Notes under the pieces: model-generated
Databases searched by the model: none
What the model saw: the letters and a program-made list of their open reading frames with translations, nothing else
What the model was told of the DNA's origin: nothing
Made by a program: the position numbers and the translations under genes
Source of the DNA: JBBROS01 sp965213855
GTDB lineage: Bacteria; Pseudomonadota; Alphaproteobacteria; Acetobacterales; Acetobacteraceae
Length of the DNA stretch: 64,000 bases
NCBI GenBank assembly: GCA_965213855.1
Contig: CBDCAA010000007.1
Coordinates: 310,001 to 374,000, forward strand
Reading direction: 5' to 3'
Part shown: positions 35,265-44,352 of the stretch, piece by piece
Position numbering within the stretch: position 1 is the first letter of the stretch
Layout: each line of letters begins with the position of its first letter

Positions 35265-36884
35265 ATGTCTGATTTCACTGCTGACAGCGTCTCGCTGGAC
35301 AAGCCCAAAGGTCCGCATCTCGACAAGAAGCCTCACTTCGGCGGGGCCATCGCCTTTCTCGTCGTCCTGGCGGGCGGGTTGCTGTTCGCGGCATTCAGCG
35401 TCAGCAGCGATATCCGGACATACGGCGAAGCCAACGTCGCGACGGGAGCTTTCGTGCTTCTTGGCATCGCCATGTTGATCGCGCTGGGTTTCGAATTCGT
35501 CAATGGGTTCCATGACACGGCTAATGCGGTAGCGACCGTCATCTACACGCACTCTCTGCCGCCGTTGGTGGCCGTGATCTGGTCGGGGTTCTTCAACTTT
35601 CTGGGCGTGCTCACCTCCTCGGGCGCCGTCGCGTTCACCGTGGTGACCCTGTTGCCGGTCGAACTGATCCTGCAGGTGGGAAGCGGCGCCGGTTACGCGA
35701 TGATCTTCGCCCTGCTCCTCGCCGCCATCATCTGGAATCTCGGGACCTGGGCGATGGGGCTGCCCAACTCCTCGAGCCATGCGCTCATCGGGTCGATAAT
35801 GGGCGTCGGTATCGCCAACCAACTCACCGCGCCGGGCGGCAGCGCCACTTCGGGAGTCGATTGGAACCAGGCTCTCGGCGTGGTCAAGGCGCTGCTGTTC
35901 AGCCCGATGATCGGCTTCGCCGCGGCATTCGGCCTGCTCCTGCTGATGAAGATGGTGGTCAAGAGCAAGCACCTCTACGATGCGCCGGTCGGCAATAGCC
36001 CGCCCCCTACCTGGATCCGCGGGCTGCTGATCCTGACCTGCACCGGCGTAAGCTTCGCGCACGGCGGGAATGACGGGCAGAAGGGCATGGGGCTGATCAT
36101 GCTGATCCTCATCGGTGCAGCGCCCACGGCCTATGCGCTGAACCGCGCGATGCCGGAGTCGTCCACACCTGCTTTCGTCTCGTCCGTCGAGGCCGCGCGC
36201 GGTGTGCTGCAGGCGCATGCAGGCGAAACGCCTGCTCCCGCGGACGCCGCAGCGGCCCGCGCGAAGGTCGGGGAGGCCCTCAAGACCAAGGAGGTCAATA
36301 ACCCTGCGGTGTTCGGCGCCATGGCGGTGCTGACGCGGGATATCGTCGAGCAGGTCAAGACGCACGGCGCGGTCGGCGCGGTCCCGGCGGCGGTGACGTC
36401 GAACGTCCGCAACGACATGTATCTGGCCTCGGACGCGGTGCGGGTCATGAAGGCGGACGGCTTCAGCGGCGACGAGATGGACAAGCTGAAGTCCATGCGG
36501 GGCGCGTTGGATTCAGGAACCAAGTTCATCCCGCCGTGGGTGAAGATCTCCGTGGCCCTCGCGCTCGGCTTGGGCACGATGGTGGGCTGGAAGCGCATCG
36601 TCGTGACCGTCGGGGAGAAGATCGGCAAGACGCACCTGACCTATGCGCAGGGAGCGTCGGCCGAACTGGTGGCCATGGCGACGATCGGCGCGGCGGAGGT
36701 CTACGGGCTACCCGTCTCCACCACCCACATCCTGAGCAGCGGCGTCGCAGGAACGATGGCTGCCAACGGGTCCGGCCTCCAGATGAGCACGGTGCGGAAC
36801 ATGGCCCTCGCCTGGGTCATGACGCTCCCGGCCGCCATGGTCATTGCCGGAAGCCTGTTCGTCATCTTCCGCCAGATCTTCTGA
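35265..36884 (+). CDS. pit: inorganic phosphate transporter, Pit family
   Basis: A 539-residue low-affinity phosphate permease of the inner membrane. The two inverted PHO4 repeats are seen as GFEFVNGFHDTANAVATVIYTHSL (in parts, about residues 74-97) and YAQGASAELVAMATIGAAEVYGLPVSTTH (about 460-489). Between them lies a long cytoplasmic loop (about 295-420) with few hydrophobic residues, as in PitA-type proteins. Start ATG 35265 (MSDFTADSVSLDKPKGPHLD) parallels the truncated copy. Pit also admits arsenate, so the gene is relevant to the arsenic genes that follow. Confidence 0.93.
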   Translation: MSDFTADSVSLDKPKGPHLDKKPHFGGAIAFLVVLAGGLLFAAFSVSSDIRTYGEANVATGAFVLLGIAMLIALGFEFVNGFHDTANAVATVIYTHSLPPLVAVIWSGFFNFLGVLTSSGAVAFTVVTLLPVELILQVGSGAGYAMIFALLLAAIIWNLGTWAMGLPNSSSHALIGSIMGVGIANQLTAPGGSATSGVDWNQALGVVKALLFSPMIGFAAAFGLLLLMKMVVKSKHLYDAPVGNSPPPTWIRGLLILTCTGVSFAHGGNDGQKGMGLIMLILIGAAPTAYALNRAMPESSTPAFVSSVEAARGVLQAHAGETPAPADAAAARAKVGEALKTKEVNNPAVFGAMAVLTRDIVEQVKTHGAVGAVPAAVTSNVRNDMYLASDAVRVMKADGFSGDEMDKLKSMRGALDSGTKFIPPWVKISVALALGLGTMVGWKRIVVTVGEKIGKTHLTYAQGASAELVAMATIGAAEVYGLPVSTTHILSSGVAGTMAANGSGLQMSTVRNMALAWVMTLPAAMVIAGSLFVIFRQIF

Positions 36885-37396
36885 GCGGACCACGGCCAAG
36901 CGGCAGGCTCAACCTCATGGGCCGCTCTTGAAGCCAGGCGGCTAACCGATCACGAGCGGCGACCTGATAAAAGGCCAATCCGCTTGGATCGAAGGCGATA
37001 TCGGCCTTACGCCCGGTTTCAAGCCAGGTGATAGGTTGAACGGCTGCACGGACTGAGGCCAACTGCGGTTCCCTTGGGTGCCCCTTTTGGTCCGCACTTG
37101 AGAAAAGTAGGCGATTATGCAAACCACTTGAGTTCTCTCGGGCCTTTACGGCATCATTCTTCACGGTGTCACACGGTTGTGATGGTCTGACGGGGGATGG
37201 TCTACCTCTGATCGCCGTGCGACCATCGGGGTCAAGGGCAGGAATGAGTAGACCTGTCCCGTCACGACCACCCGGTTGCCCGCTTGGTCTCCAGGCTCAC
37301 TAGCGGCCCGGCGATCGGCTCGCAAGCGCCCAGGCTCGCATCGGCGTTGGCGGCGTTGCCCTCCGCATGCCAATCTCCGACACGGAGGTCACGATC
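36885..37396. other. gene-free stretch between pit and aioX
   Basis: These 512 bp show no supported gene. A minus-strand reading frame at 36862-37164 (with LETGRKADIAFDPSGLAFYQ) looks somewhat protein-like but has no recognisable family and runs into the pit 3' end; it may be a gene remnant. The last part must hold the aioX promoter; GGAGGTC at 37383 is the aioX ribosome site. Confidence 0.4.
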
Positions 37397-38266
37397 ATGC
37401 AGACGGTCGCGTTGGACAAGTTCGGCCCGACGCGGCGGCAGGCGGTCGCCGGAGCCCTCTCGGCCTTGCCGACCCCGAGTCTCGGCCGTACGGAGGAGAG
37501 CATCGCCGTGGGTCTCACCCCGGTGTTCGTCGATTCAGACCTGGCGCTGCTGAAGGCCATCGAGCAGGAACTTTCCGCACGGCTCCGGAAGCGTGTGACC
37601 CTGGTGAAGCGGCGGACATATCAGGAGATCATGGCGATGCTCCTGTCCGGGCAGGTGACGGTGGCCTGGATCTGCGGATATCCCTTCGTCCGCTACCGTG
37701 AGCAGCTGTCAATCCTGAAAGTGCCCGTCTACCGGGGCGCTCCTCTTTATCGCTCGTATCTCATCGCCCGGTCTGATCTCCCGGGATCGACCCTGTCCGA
37801 TTTCCGCGGTCACACCCACGCATTTTCCGATCCCGACAGCAATTCCGGGTGGTTGGTCACGCGCCACATGCTCGCCGGTTTGGACCAGACCCCCGAGGGG
37901 TTCTTCGGCCGAACATTCTACACAGACGGCCACAGGAACGTGGTGCGCGCCGTCGCCTCCGGCCTGGCGGACAGCGGCAGCGTGGACGGCTACGTGTGGG
38001 ACGTGCTCGCGGAGCGGGAGCCGGAGCTGGCCAGCCGGACCCGCGTCGTCCTCCGCAGCCCGTTGATGGGCTTTCCGCCGATAGCGTGCCTTTCCTCGGC
38101 AAGGGGCGCTGCGGCGGTCGTCGCCCTCGGCGAGGCGCTGTCCGGGTTGTCCGGCGACGCCTCCGGCCGACGCGTGTTGGACATGCTGCGACTGGACGGG
38201 TTCGAGACCGTCGATGCGGGCCTCTACGACGCCATCGACGCGATGTACCGCAGCATCCCGGCATGA
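37397..38266 (+). CDS. aioX: arsenite-binding periplasmic sensor AioX
   Basis: A 289-residue PhnD-type binding protein that senses As(III) for the AioS kinase. I start at ATG 37397, which has GGAGG at 37383-37387; the N-terminus has an Arg pair before a hydrophobic stretch (PTRRQAVAGALSALP), an export signal. AVGLTPVFVDSDLALLKAIEQ and the VAWICGYPFVRYREQL block (Cys at about residue 93) match AioX; a Cys in this position is required for As(III) binding in Agrobacterium AioX. The stop overlaps the aioS start (ATGA). Confidence 0.9.
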   Translation: MQTVALDKFGPTRRQAVAGALSALPTPSLGRTEESIAVGLTPVFVDSDLALLKAIEQELSARLRKRVTLVKRRTYQEIMAMLLSGQVTVAWICGYPFVRYREQLSILKVPVYRGAPLYRSYLIARSDLPGSTLSDFRGHTHAFSDPDSNSGWLVTRHMLAGLDQTPEGFFGRTFYTDGHRNVVRAVASGLADSGSVDGYVWDVLAEREPELASRTRVVLRSPLMGFPPIACLSSARGAAAVVALGEALSGLSGDASGRRVLDMLRLDGFETVDAGLYDAIDAMYRSIPA

Positions 38267-39714
38267 GGCAGGCCCAGCGGAAATGGCCGCTGGTCGTGAA
38301 GGTGCCGTTGATCGTCGCGGTGTTGATGGTGTTCGCGGCGGCAATCATGTCGAGTGTCTTGCTGCTCCGTCTGGGCCAGGAGCAGAGGGGCCGCATCGAG
38401 GCCCTGGGCGACGCCTACCTCGACGCGACCTCGGCCGCCCTCGCACCGGCCCTCGACCGGCGGGATGTCTGGGAGGCATTCGACATCCTCGACCGGAGCA
38501 GGCGCGGGTTTGCGACCCTCCGCCTCCGTTTGGCGGCAGCCGTCCTGCCGGATGGCACCACGCTCGCGGCGACGGACCCGCTCCGGTTGCCGACCGGGAC
38601 CGTGCCCGGACCCGATATCGCCCGCCCCGGGGGCAGTGACTTGGAAATCGAAGAGTCGGAAGGCCTCGCCTGGGCTTCCCGGCCTGTCGTGGAGTCCGGC
38701 ATCGAGCTCGGACGTGTCCTGGTCGAGATCGACGTGTCCGACCTCTGGCAGGAGCGGCTGCGCCTGGGGCTGGTCCTGGTCGGCGTGAACGGGGGCGTCG
38801 CGCTTGCCATGGCCGGGTGGGGCTGGTGGCTCGTCCGGCGAATGCTACGTCCCGTCAGGCTGCTCACGGAGCAGCTCGGACGCGGCGCGTCAGGCGTACC
38901 GCGTCAGGTGGCCCCGGCAGCCTACGCTTCCTCAGGACCGGAATTCGCGATGCTGTTTGGCAGCTACAACGCCATGGTACGCGCGGCCGGTGAGCGAGAG
39001 GCGCTGACGGCACGGCTGGCCGAAGAGGAACGGATGTCGACGTTGGGCGTGCTGGCGGGAAGCATGGCGCACGAGGTGAACAACCCGCTCGGCGGCATGC
39101 TGACGGCGCTCGACACGATTGCGGAACATGGCGCCGACGACGTCGTCAGGGTCCAATCGGTCGGCTTCCTGCGTCGCGGCCTCGAAGATATACGCAACGT
39201 CGTCCGGTCCAGCCTCGTGCTCTACCGCACCCGGGGCGAGTCTACGCCGTTCGGACGGGACACGCTCGACGACCTGAAATACCTGGCCGGACCCGAGGCC
39301 GCGCGACGCGGCGTCTTGCTCGAGTGGAGGAATACGGTCGACGCGGCGCCGTTGGTCGACGGGACCGCGGTGCGGCAGGCGGTCTTGAACCTCGTCCTTA
39401 ACGCGGTCGCCGCGTCGCCCCCGGGCCGGACTGTATGTGTCCATGCCGAATTGCGTGGCCCGCGCCTCGTCGTCACCGTCGCAGACGAAGGACCCGGATT
39501 GCCACCTGCCATGGCAGCGATCCTGGACATGCCGACCGCCATGCCTCCGGCCGGGAGCAGGGGCCTCGGCCTGTGGACGGCGGCCCGGGCCGCGCGTTCG
39601 CTGGACGGCCGGATCCGCAGGCAGGCCGGTTTCGGGGGCACCATCCTTGTCTTGGAAATCCCCGCGCCGCTCGATGCCGCGGCTGGCGCCCGGATGGTGC
39701 TTGCCGATGTATGA
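38263..39714 (+). CDS. aioS: sensor histidine kinase AioS
   Basis: A 483-residue membrane kinase. TM1 (VPLIVAVLMVFAAAIMSSVLLL, shown as two parts, about residues 14-35), a periplasmic region of about 130 residues, TM2 (GGVALAMAGWGWWLVRRM), HAMP-like linker, then the phosphoacceptor H in MAHEVNNPLGGMLTALD (about residue 268). N box (AVLNLVLNAVAASP) and G boxes (ADEGPGLPP, GSRGLGLWTAARAA) follow. It signals from AioX to AioR. The start overlaps aioX by four bases and its end overlaps aioR by eight, so the three are translationally coupled. Confidence 0.92.
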   Translation: MRQAQRKWPLVVKVPLIVAVLMVFAAAIMSSVLLLRLGQEQRGRIEALGDAYLDATSAALAPALDRRDVWEAFDILDRSRRGFATLRLRLAAAVLPDGTTLAATDPLRLPTGTVPGPDIARPGGSDLEIEESEGLAWASRPVVESGIELGRVLVEIDVSDLWQERLRLGLVLVGVNGGVALAMAGWGWWLVRRMLRPVRLLTEQLGRGASGVPRQVAPAAYASSGPEFAMLFGSYNAMVRAAGEREALTARLAEEERMSTLGVLAGSMAHEVNNPLGGMLTALDTIAEHGADDVVRVQSVGFLRRGLEDIRNVVRSSLVLYRTRGESTPFGRDTLDDLKYLAGPEAARRGVLLEWRNTVDAAPLVDGTAVRQAVLNLVLNAVAASPPGRTVCVHAELRGPRLVVTVADEGPGLPPAMAAILDMPTAMPPAGSRGLGLWTAARAARSLDGRIRRQAGFGGTILVLEIPAPLDAAAGARMVLADV

Positions 39715-41020
39715 CGGCGGGAGCCGGATCGCGTTGATCGAGGACGACCCGGTGATGGGCGGGTCGCTCGCGCAGCGCCTGAGACTCGAGCGATACGACG
39801 TCGCTTGGCACCGGACCGGACACGAGGGCCTTTCCGCGCTTCGGGCCGCGCGCGCGGATGCGGTCATCTGCGACGTCCGGCTGCCCGACACCGACGGGGA
39901 GACCCTATATGCCGAGTTGCGCCCCCTGGTGCAGAACGCACCGGTTATCTTCATCACGGGGTTCGGCGAGATCGATCAGGCGGTCCGTCTCGTGAAGGCG
40001 GGAGCGTCGGACTACCTTACGAAGCCGTTCGAGGTCCAGCAGCTGCTTGCCCGCCTCGCCGAACTGGTCCGGCCCTCCCCGGGCGTGCTCGGTGGCTCGG
40101 CGTCCATGCGCCTGGCCGAGGCTACCCTCCGCCGCGTGGCCGACTTGGACAGCACGCTCCTGGTCACGGGGGAGTCGGGGGTAGGGAAAGAGGTGGCGGC
40201 CCGCCTCGTGCATTCGGTGTCGGTCCGGTCCGGCCGTCCGTTCGTCGCGGTCAACTGCGCGGCGATCCCCGACAACCTCATCGAAAGCGAGATGTTCGGA
40301 CACGAGCGCGGCGCGTTCACGGGCGCGGAACGCCTCCACGAGGGTTACCTGGAGCGTGCCCGGAACGGCACGCTGTTCCTGGACGAGGTCGGCGACCTGC
40401 CCCTCGCGACACAAACCAAGTTGCTCCGCGTCCTGCAAGGGCGCGAGTTCGAACGCCTCGGCGGCAAACGCCCGCTCCGACTGGACGCGCGGGTGATCTG
40501 CGCGACGCATCGCGACCTCCCGGCCATGGTGCTGGACGGACGGTTCCGCGAAGACCTCTACTACCGCATCGCGGTGATCCCGGTGCATGTCGCGCCCCTG
40601 CGGGAGCGCCGGGCCGACATAGTCCCCCTCCTCAGGGTCGCGGTCGCCGAATTCGCGGCGTCTTTCGGCAGACCGATCCATGGCCTGTCGCGGGAGTCGG
40701 AGCTGCGGGCCGAACGCTACGCGTGGCCCGGCAATGTCCGCGAGTTGCGGAACCGGGCGGAGCGGGCCGTCGCCCTGGGGGCGGGACACGCGGTGACGGC
40801 AGCCGACCTGTTTCCCGAAACGGCGCCGGTAGAAGACGTGTTGCCGGAATCATCGAGCCTGTCGGCCGTGAAGCTGGATGCGGAACGGCGGCATATCGAG
40901 CGTGTCCTCGCCGCGACCGGCGGCCAGGTCGAGGAAGCGGCCCGCCGCATGGACATCTCCCGCTCGGCACTGTTCGAGAAGCTGAAGCGATACCGCTCCG
41001 AGTCCACGATCCCGGACTGA
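39707..41020 (+). CDS. aioR: sigma-54-dependent response regulator AioR
   Basis: A 437-residue NtrC-type activator. The receiver domain has the EDD acid pair (IALIEDDPVMG) and phosphoacceptor Asp in DAVICDVRLPDTDG (about residue 53). The AAA+ domain has Walker A GESGVGKE, the sigma-54 contact loop GAFTGAERLHEG (about residue 207) and Walker B GTLFLDEVGDLP. The C-terminal Fis-type helix-turn-helix is VEEAARRMDISRSALFEKLKRY. It activates the aioBA promoter, whose -24/-12 site lies 71 bp beyond its stop. ATG 39707 overlaps aioS. Confidence 0.94.
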   Translation: MYDGGSRIALIEDDPVMGGSLAQRLRLERYDVAWHRTGHEGLSALRAARADAVICDVRLPDTDGETLYAELRPLVQNAPVIFITGFGEIDQAVRLVKAGASDYLTKPFEVQQLLARLAELVRPSPGVLGGSASMRLAEATLRRVADLDSTLLVTGESGVGKEVAARLVHSVSVRSGRPFVAVNCAAIPDNLIESEMFGHERGAFTGAERLHEGYLERARNGTLFLDEVGDLPLATQTKLLRVLQGREFERLGGKRPLRLDARVICATHRDLPAMVLDGRFREDLYYRIAVIPVHVAPLRERRADIVPLLRVAVAEFAASFGRPIHGLSRESELRAERYAWPGNVRELRNRAERAVALGAGHAVTAADLFPETAPVEDVLPESSSLSAVKLDAERRHIERVLAATGGQVEEAARRMDISRSALFEKLKRYRSESTIPD

Positions 41021-41090
41021 TGCCTCTGCCATGCATCCGTCGCGGTGGACGTGCGGTGCAGCAAGTTCTGTCCTTTCAATACCAGCGACG

Positions 41091-41105
41091 TGGCACGTCG
41101 CTTGC
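41091..41105 (+). promoter_or_regulatory. sigma-54 (-24/-12) promoter of aioBA
   Basis: TGGCACG-TCGC-TTGC at 41091-41105 is a perfect match to the RpoN consensus TGGCACG-N4-TTGC, located 36 bp before the aioB start codon. It fits the neighbouring sigma-54 activator aioR. Expression is therefore expected to need RpoN and phosphorylated AioR. Confidence 0.9.
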
Positions 41106-41140
41106 GGTCTTGTAGGGCAATCAACGCCGCGGAGCGCCAA

Positions 41141-41671
41141 ATGAAAAGTTGCGACAAGCTGGTCGATGTCGGCCGACGTGCTTTCTTCGCGCGGACGGCC
41201 GCCACCGCGGCCGGGGTGGCGGCCACGACGGCGTTGCCGTCGCTTCCCGCCCGTGCGACGCCGTCGCTCGCCCGCGTCACATACCCGGTCAACCGCGTCG
41301 GCACGGTCGCCGAGCTCAAGCCGAACGAGCCGAAAGACATCACCTACCCGGACGACTCCAGTCCCGGCGTGCTGATCAAGCTGGGTGCCCGGGTGGAAGG
41401 CGGGGCCGGGCCGGACGGAGACATCGTCGCCTTCAGCACGATGTGCCCCCACAAGGGCTACCCGCTCGCCTATCGCGCGGATGACCGGACCATGAACTGC
41501 CCCGGGCACTATAGCCGGTTCGACGTCGAGAAAGGCGGGCTCCAGGTCTGGGGTCACGCGACGCAGAACCTGCCGCAGTTCCGGCTCCGCGTGGACCCGT
41601 CGGGCGACATCTACGCCGAGGCGGTCGACGAACTGCTCTATGGCCGTCTCAGCAACGTCCTGAAGGCTTAG
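41141..41671 (+). CDS. aioB: arsenite oxidase small subunit (Rieske)
   Basis: A 176-residue periplasmic Rieske protein. The Tat signal VGRRAFFARTAATAAG (about residues 9-24) exports the folded AioBA complex. The [2Fe-2S] ligands are in CPHKGYPL and MNCPGHYSRFD. The extra Cys pair that makes a disulphide in bc1-type Rieske proteins is absent (Tyr and Gly at those places), as in several arsenite oxidases. Start ATG 41141 follows GGAG by 6 bp. It passes electrons from AioA to cytochrome c or azurin and is 10 bp upstream of aioA. Confidence 0.93.
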   Translation: MKSCDKLVDVGRRAFFARTAATAAGVAATTALPSLPARATPSLARVTYPVNRVGTVAELKPNEPKDITYPDDSSPGVLIKLGARVEGGAGPDGDIVAFSTMCPHKGYPLAYRADDRTMNCPGHYSRFDVEKGGLQVWGHATQNLPQFRLRVDPSGDIYAEAVDELLYGRLSNVLKA

Positions 41672-41681
41672 GGGAAACACC

Positions 41682-44288
41682 ATGGCCTACAAGCGCAACA
41701 TCGACCGACTCCCCATCCCGCCCAAGGGCGCCCTAGTCCAGAACGTCGTCTGCCACTACTGCATCGTAGGCTGCGGCTACCACGCCGTTTCCTGGCCCGT
41801 GGACCGCCAGGGCGGCATGGCGGCGGGCGAGAACGCTTTCGACACCGACCTGACCCAACAGCAGGGTGCCGAGGCAGATGGCTGGTACAGCCCCTCGATG
41901 TACAACATCGTCAAGCAGGCCGGGAAAGACGTCCACCTTGTCATCATGCCGGACAAGGCCTGCTCGGTTAACTCGGGCCTCGGCTCGATACGCGGGTCGC
42001 GCATGGGCGAGAACTCCTATTCGACCATCACGGGCACGCAGACGCAGCGGCTGACGGAGCCGCTGGTGTGGCGCTACGGCGACCTGAAGCCGACATCCTG
42101 GGACGACGCCATCGACCTCGTCGCCCTGGTGACGCGCCGGGTCGTGGAGGCGCAGGGCGAGGACGGGCTGTTCGTGTCCGCCTACGACCACGGCGGCGCG
42201 GGCGGCGGCTACGAGAACACCTGGGCGACCGGCAAGCTCTACTTCGAGAGCATGAAGATCAAGAACATCCGGATCCACAACCGCCCCGCCTACAACAGCG
42301 AGGTCCACGGGACCCGGGACATGGGCGTCGGCGAGCTGAACAACTGCTACGAGGACGCGGAACTCGCTGACACCATCTTCGCCGTCGGCTGCAACCCGCT
42401 CGAGACCCAGACCAACTATTTCCTGAACCACTGGATTCCCAACCTCAAGGGGATCAGTGCGGACAAGAAGAAGGCGGAGTTCGGGACCGAGCCCACCGGC
42501 CCCGCCCGCATCGTCATCGTCGACCCGCGGCGCACGCCGACCATCGCCGTCTGCGAGGCGGAAGCGGGCAAGGAGAATGTCCTCCACCTCGCCATCGCCA
42601 GCGGCACCGACATGGTGCTGTTCAACGCGTTGTTCACGGAGATCGCCGCCAAGGGGTGGACCGACAAGGCGTTCATCGGCGCCAGTACCAGCAATTTCGA
42701 TGCGGCCGTCCAGGGCAACAAGACGAGCATCGAGGACGCGGCGCAGATCACCGGGCTGAAGCCCGAGGACATCCGCAAAGCGGCTGCCTGGATCGCCGAG
42801 CCCAAACAGGGCGGCGCCCGCCGCCGCACGATGTTCTCCTACGAAAAGGGCCTTATCTGGGGCAACGACAACTACCGCACGAACCAGGCGCTGGTGAACG
42901 TCGCGCTCGCGACCGGGAACATCGGGCGGCCCGGCGGCGGCTGCGTCCGCATGGGCGGCCATCAGGAAGGCTACTCGCGCCCGGCGGACGGCCATGTCGG
43001 CAAGCCCGCCGCCTACGTCGACCAGCTGCTAATCGGCGGCAAAGGCGGCATTCACCATATCTGGGGCTGCGACCACTTCAAGACGACGCTGAACATCACG
43101 GAGTTCAAGCGCGTCTACAAGCAGCGCACCGACATGGTGAAGGTGGCGATGGACGCCGTCCCGGCCGGGGACAGGGCGGCGCAGGTCAACGCTATCATGG
43201 ACGCGATCGGCAAGGGTGGTCTGTTCGTGGTCGACGTGGACATCGTGCCGACGAAGATCGGCGCCTGCGCCCACGTCATGCTGCCCGGCGCCACCTCGGG
43301 CGAGGCGAACCTAACCAGCATGAACGGCGAACGCCGGATGCGGCTGACCGAACGCTACATGGACCCGCCCGGCAACGCGATGCCGGACAGCCTGATCGTC
43401 GCGAGAATCGCCCAGGCGCTCGAGAAAGGCTGGCGTGCGGCGGGGAAGGCCGACGTCGCCGACAAGTTCAAGGGCTATGACTGGAAGACCGAGGAGGACG
43501 CCTTCGAGGACGGCTACCGCAAGCACGAGAAGGGCGGCGAATTCGTCACCTACGCCAGGCTGCGGGCCATGGGCACGAACGGCTTCCAGGAACCGGCCAC
43601 CGGCATCGAGGGCGGTGCCTCGGCAACCGGCGGGACAACCACCAGCCAGCCCGGCGGCGCCGTCGGCGGAGGCACCGCGCTGCAAGGCTCCCGTGGCAAG
43701 GAGGTCGTGCAGCAAGCGGGCATCAACCCGGCAGGACCGGCCACGGGCGGGACGGAGCGCATAATCGGCACGAAGCGTCTCTATGCCGACGGCAAGTTCA
43801 ACAAGCCGGACGGCAAGGCCATCTTCGCAGTGGCGGAGTGGCGGGGTCTCCAGGCGGCGGGCAAGCAGGCGGAGAAGGACAAGTTCCCCTTCCTGATCAA
43901 CAACGGCCGCGCGAACCACGTCTGGCAATCCGCCTACCTGGACCAGGACAACGAGTTCGCCATGGATCGCTTCCCGCTGCCCTACATCCAGATCCATCCG
44001 GCGGACATGGCGGAGCTTAAGCTCAACGCGGGCGATCTTGTCGAAGTCTACAACGACAACGGAAGCACGCAGGCGATGGTGTGGCCCACGGACACCGCCC
44101 GCCGGAAGGAGACGTTCATGCTGTTCGCCTACCCGACGGGCGTGGCAGGCAACGTCGTGAGCAAGGGGACGAACGAGCTTATCCTCCCGAACTACAAGCA
44201 GACCTGGGGAAGCATCCGGAAGATCGCGGACGCCCCGGAGGTGACCCGTCATCTCACGTTCAAGAGCCAGGAGTACAAGTCGGCCTAG
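41682..44288 (+). CDS. aioA: arsenite oxidase large subunit (molybdopterin)
   Basis: An 868-residue catalytic subunit of the DMSO-reductase superfamily that oxidises As(III) to As(V) in the periplasm. The [3Fe-4S] ligands are CHYCIVGCGYH (Cys about 24, 27 and 31). Further family blocks are SVNSGLGSIRG, NYFLNHWIPNLKG and MLPGATSGEANLTSMNGERRM. It has no signal of its own and is carried out with AioB. Residues about 637-690 contain a Gly/Thr/Ser-rich stretch (GGASATGGTTTSQPGGAVGGG) not normally seen between the conserved MGTNGFQEPATG and IIGTKRLYADGKF blocks; it adds roughly 30 residues to the usual length of about 830. Confidence 0.95.
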   Translation: MAYKRNIDRLPIPPKGALVQNVVCHYCIVGCGYHAVSWPVDRQGGMAAGENAFDTDLTQQQGAEADGWYSPSMYNIVKQAGKDVHLVIMPDKACSVNSGLGSIRGSRMGENSYSTITGTQTQRLTEPLVWRYGDLKPTSWDDAIDLVALVTRRVVEAQGEDGLFVSAYDHGGAGGGYENTWATGKLYFESMKIKNIRIHNRPAYNSEVHGTRDMGVGELNNCYEDAELADTIFAVGCNPLETQTNYFLNHWIPNLKGISADKKKAEFGTEPTGPARIVIVDPRRTPTIAVCEAEAGKENVLHLAIASGTDMVLFNALFTEIAAKGWTDKAFIGASTSNFDAAVQGNKTSIEDAAQITGLKPEDIRKAAAWIAEPKQGGARRRTMFSYEKGLIWGNDNYRTNQALVNVALATGNIGRPGGGCVRMGGHQEGYSRPADGHVGKPAAYVDQLLIGGKGGIHHIWGCDHFKTTLNITEFKRVYKQRTDMVKVAMDAVPAGDRAAQVNAIMDAIGKGGLFVVDVDIVPTKIGACAHVMLPGATSGEANLTSMNGERRMRLTERYMDPPGNAMPDSLIVARIAQALEKGWRAAGKADVADKFKGYDWKTEEDAFEDGYRKHEKGGEFVTYARLRAMGTNGFQEPATGIEGGASATGGTTTSQPGGAVGGGTALQGSRGKEVVQQAGINPAGPATGGTERIIGTKRLYADGKFNKPDGKAIFAVAEWRGLQAAGKQAEKDKFPFLINNGRANHVWQSAYLDQDNEFAMDRFPLPYIQIHPADMAELKLNAGDLVEVYNDNGSTQAMVWPTDTARRKETFMLFAYPTGVAGNVVSKGTNELILPNYKQTWGSIRKIADAPEVTRHLTFKSQEYKSA

Positions 44289-44309
44289 TTCAAGGACAGT
44301 CCCGACCTC

Positions 44310-44330
44310 GGCGTGCCCGGCGGGCACGCC
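44310..44330. terminator. hairpin between aioA and moeA
   Basis: GGCGTGCCC (44310-44318) pairs perfectly with GGGCACGCC (44322-44330) across a 3-nt loop, 22 bp after aioA, followed by GCTTTCC. It is probably a partial terminator that lowers moeA expression relative to aioBA; the T-run is weak. Confidence 0.6.
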
Positions 44331-44352
44331 GCTTTCCTCGATCGGAGAACCG

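Noticed and set aside
36862..37164. Minus-strand 100-codon frame between pit and aioX
   Set aside because: Partly protein-like but overlaps the pit 3' end, has no ribosome site and no recognisable family; kept only as a possible remnant.
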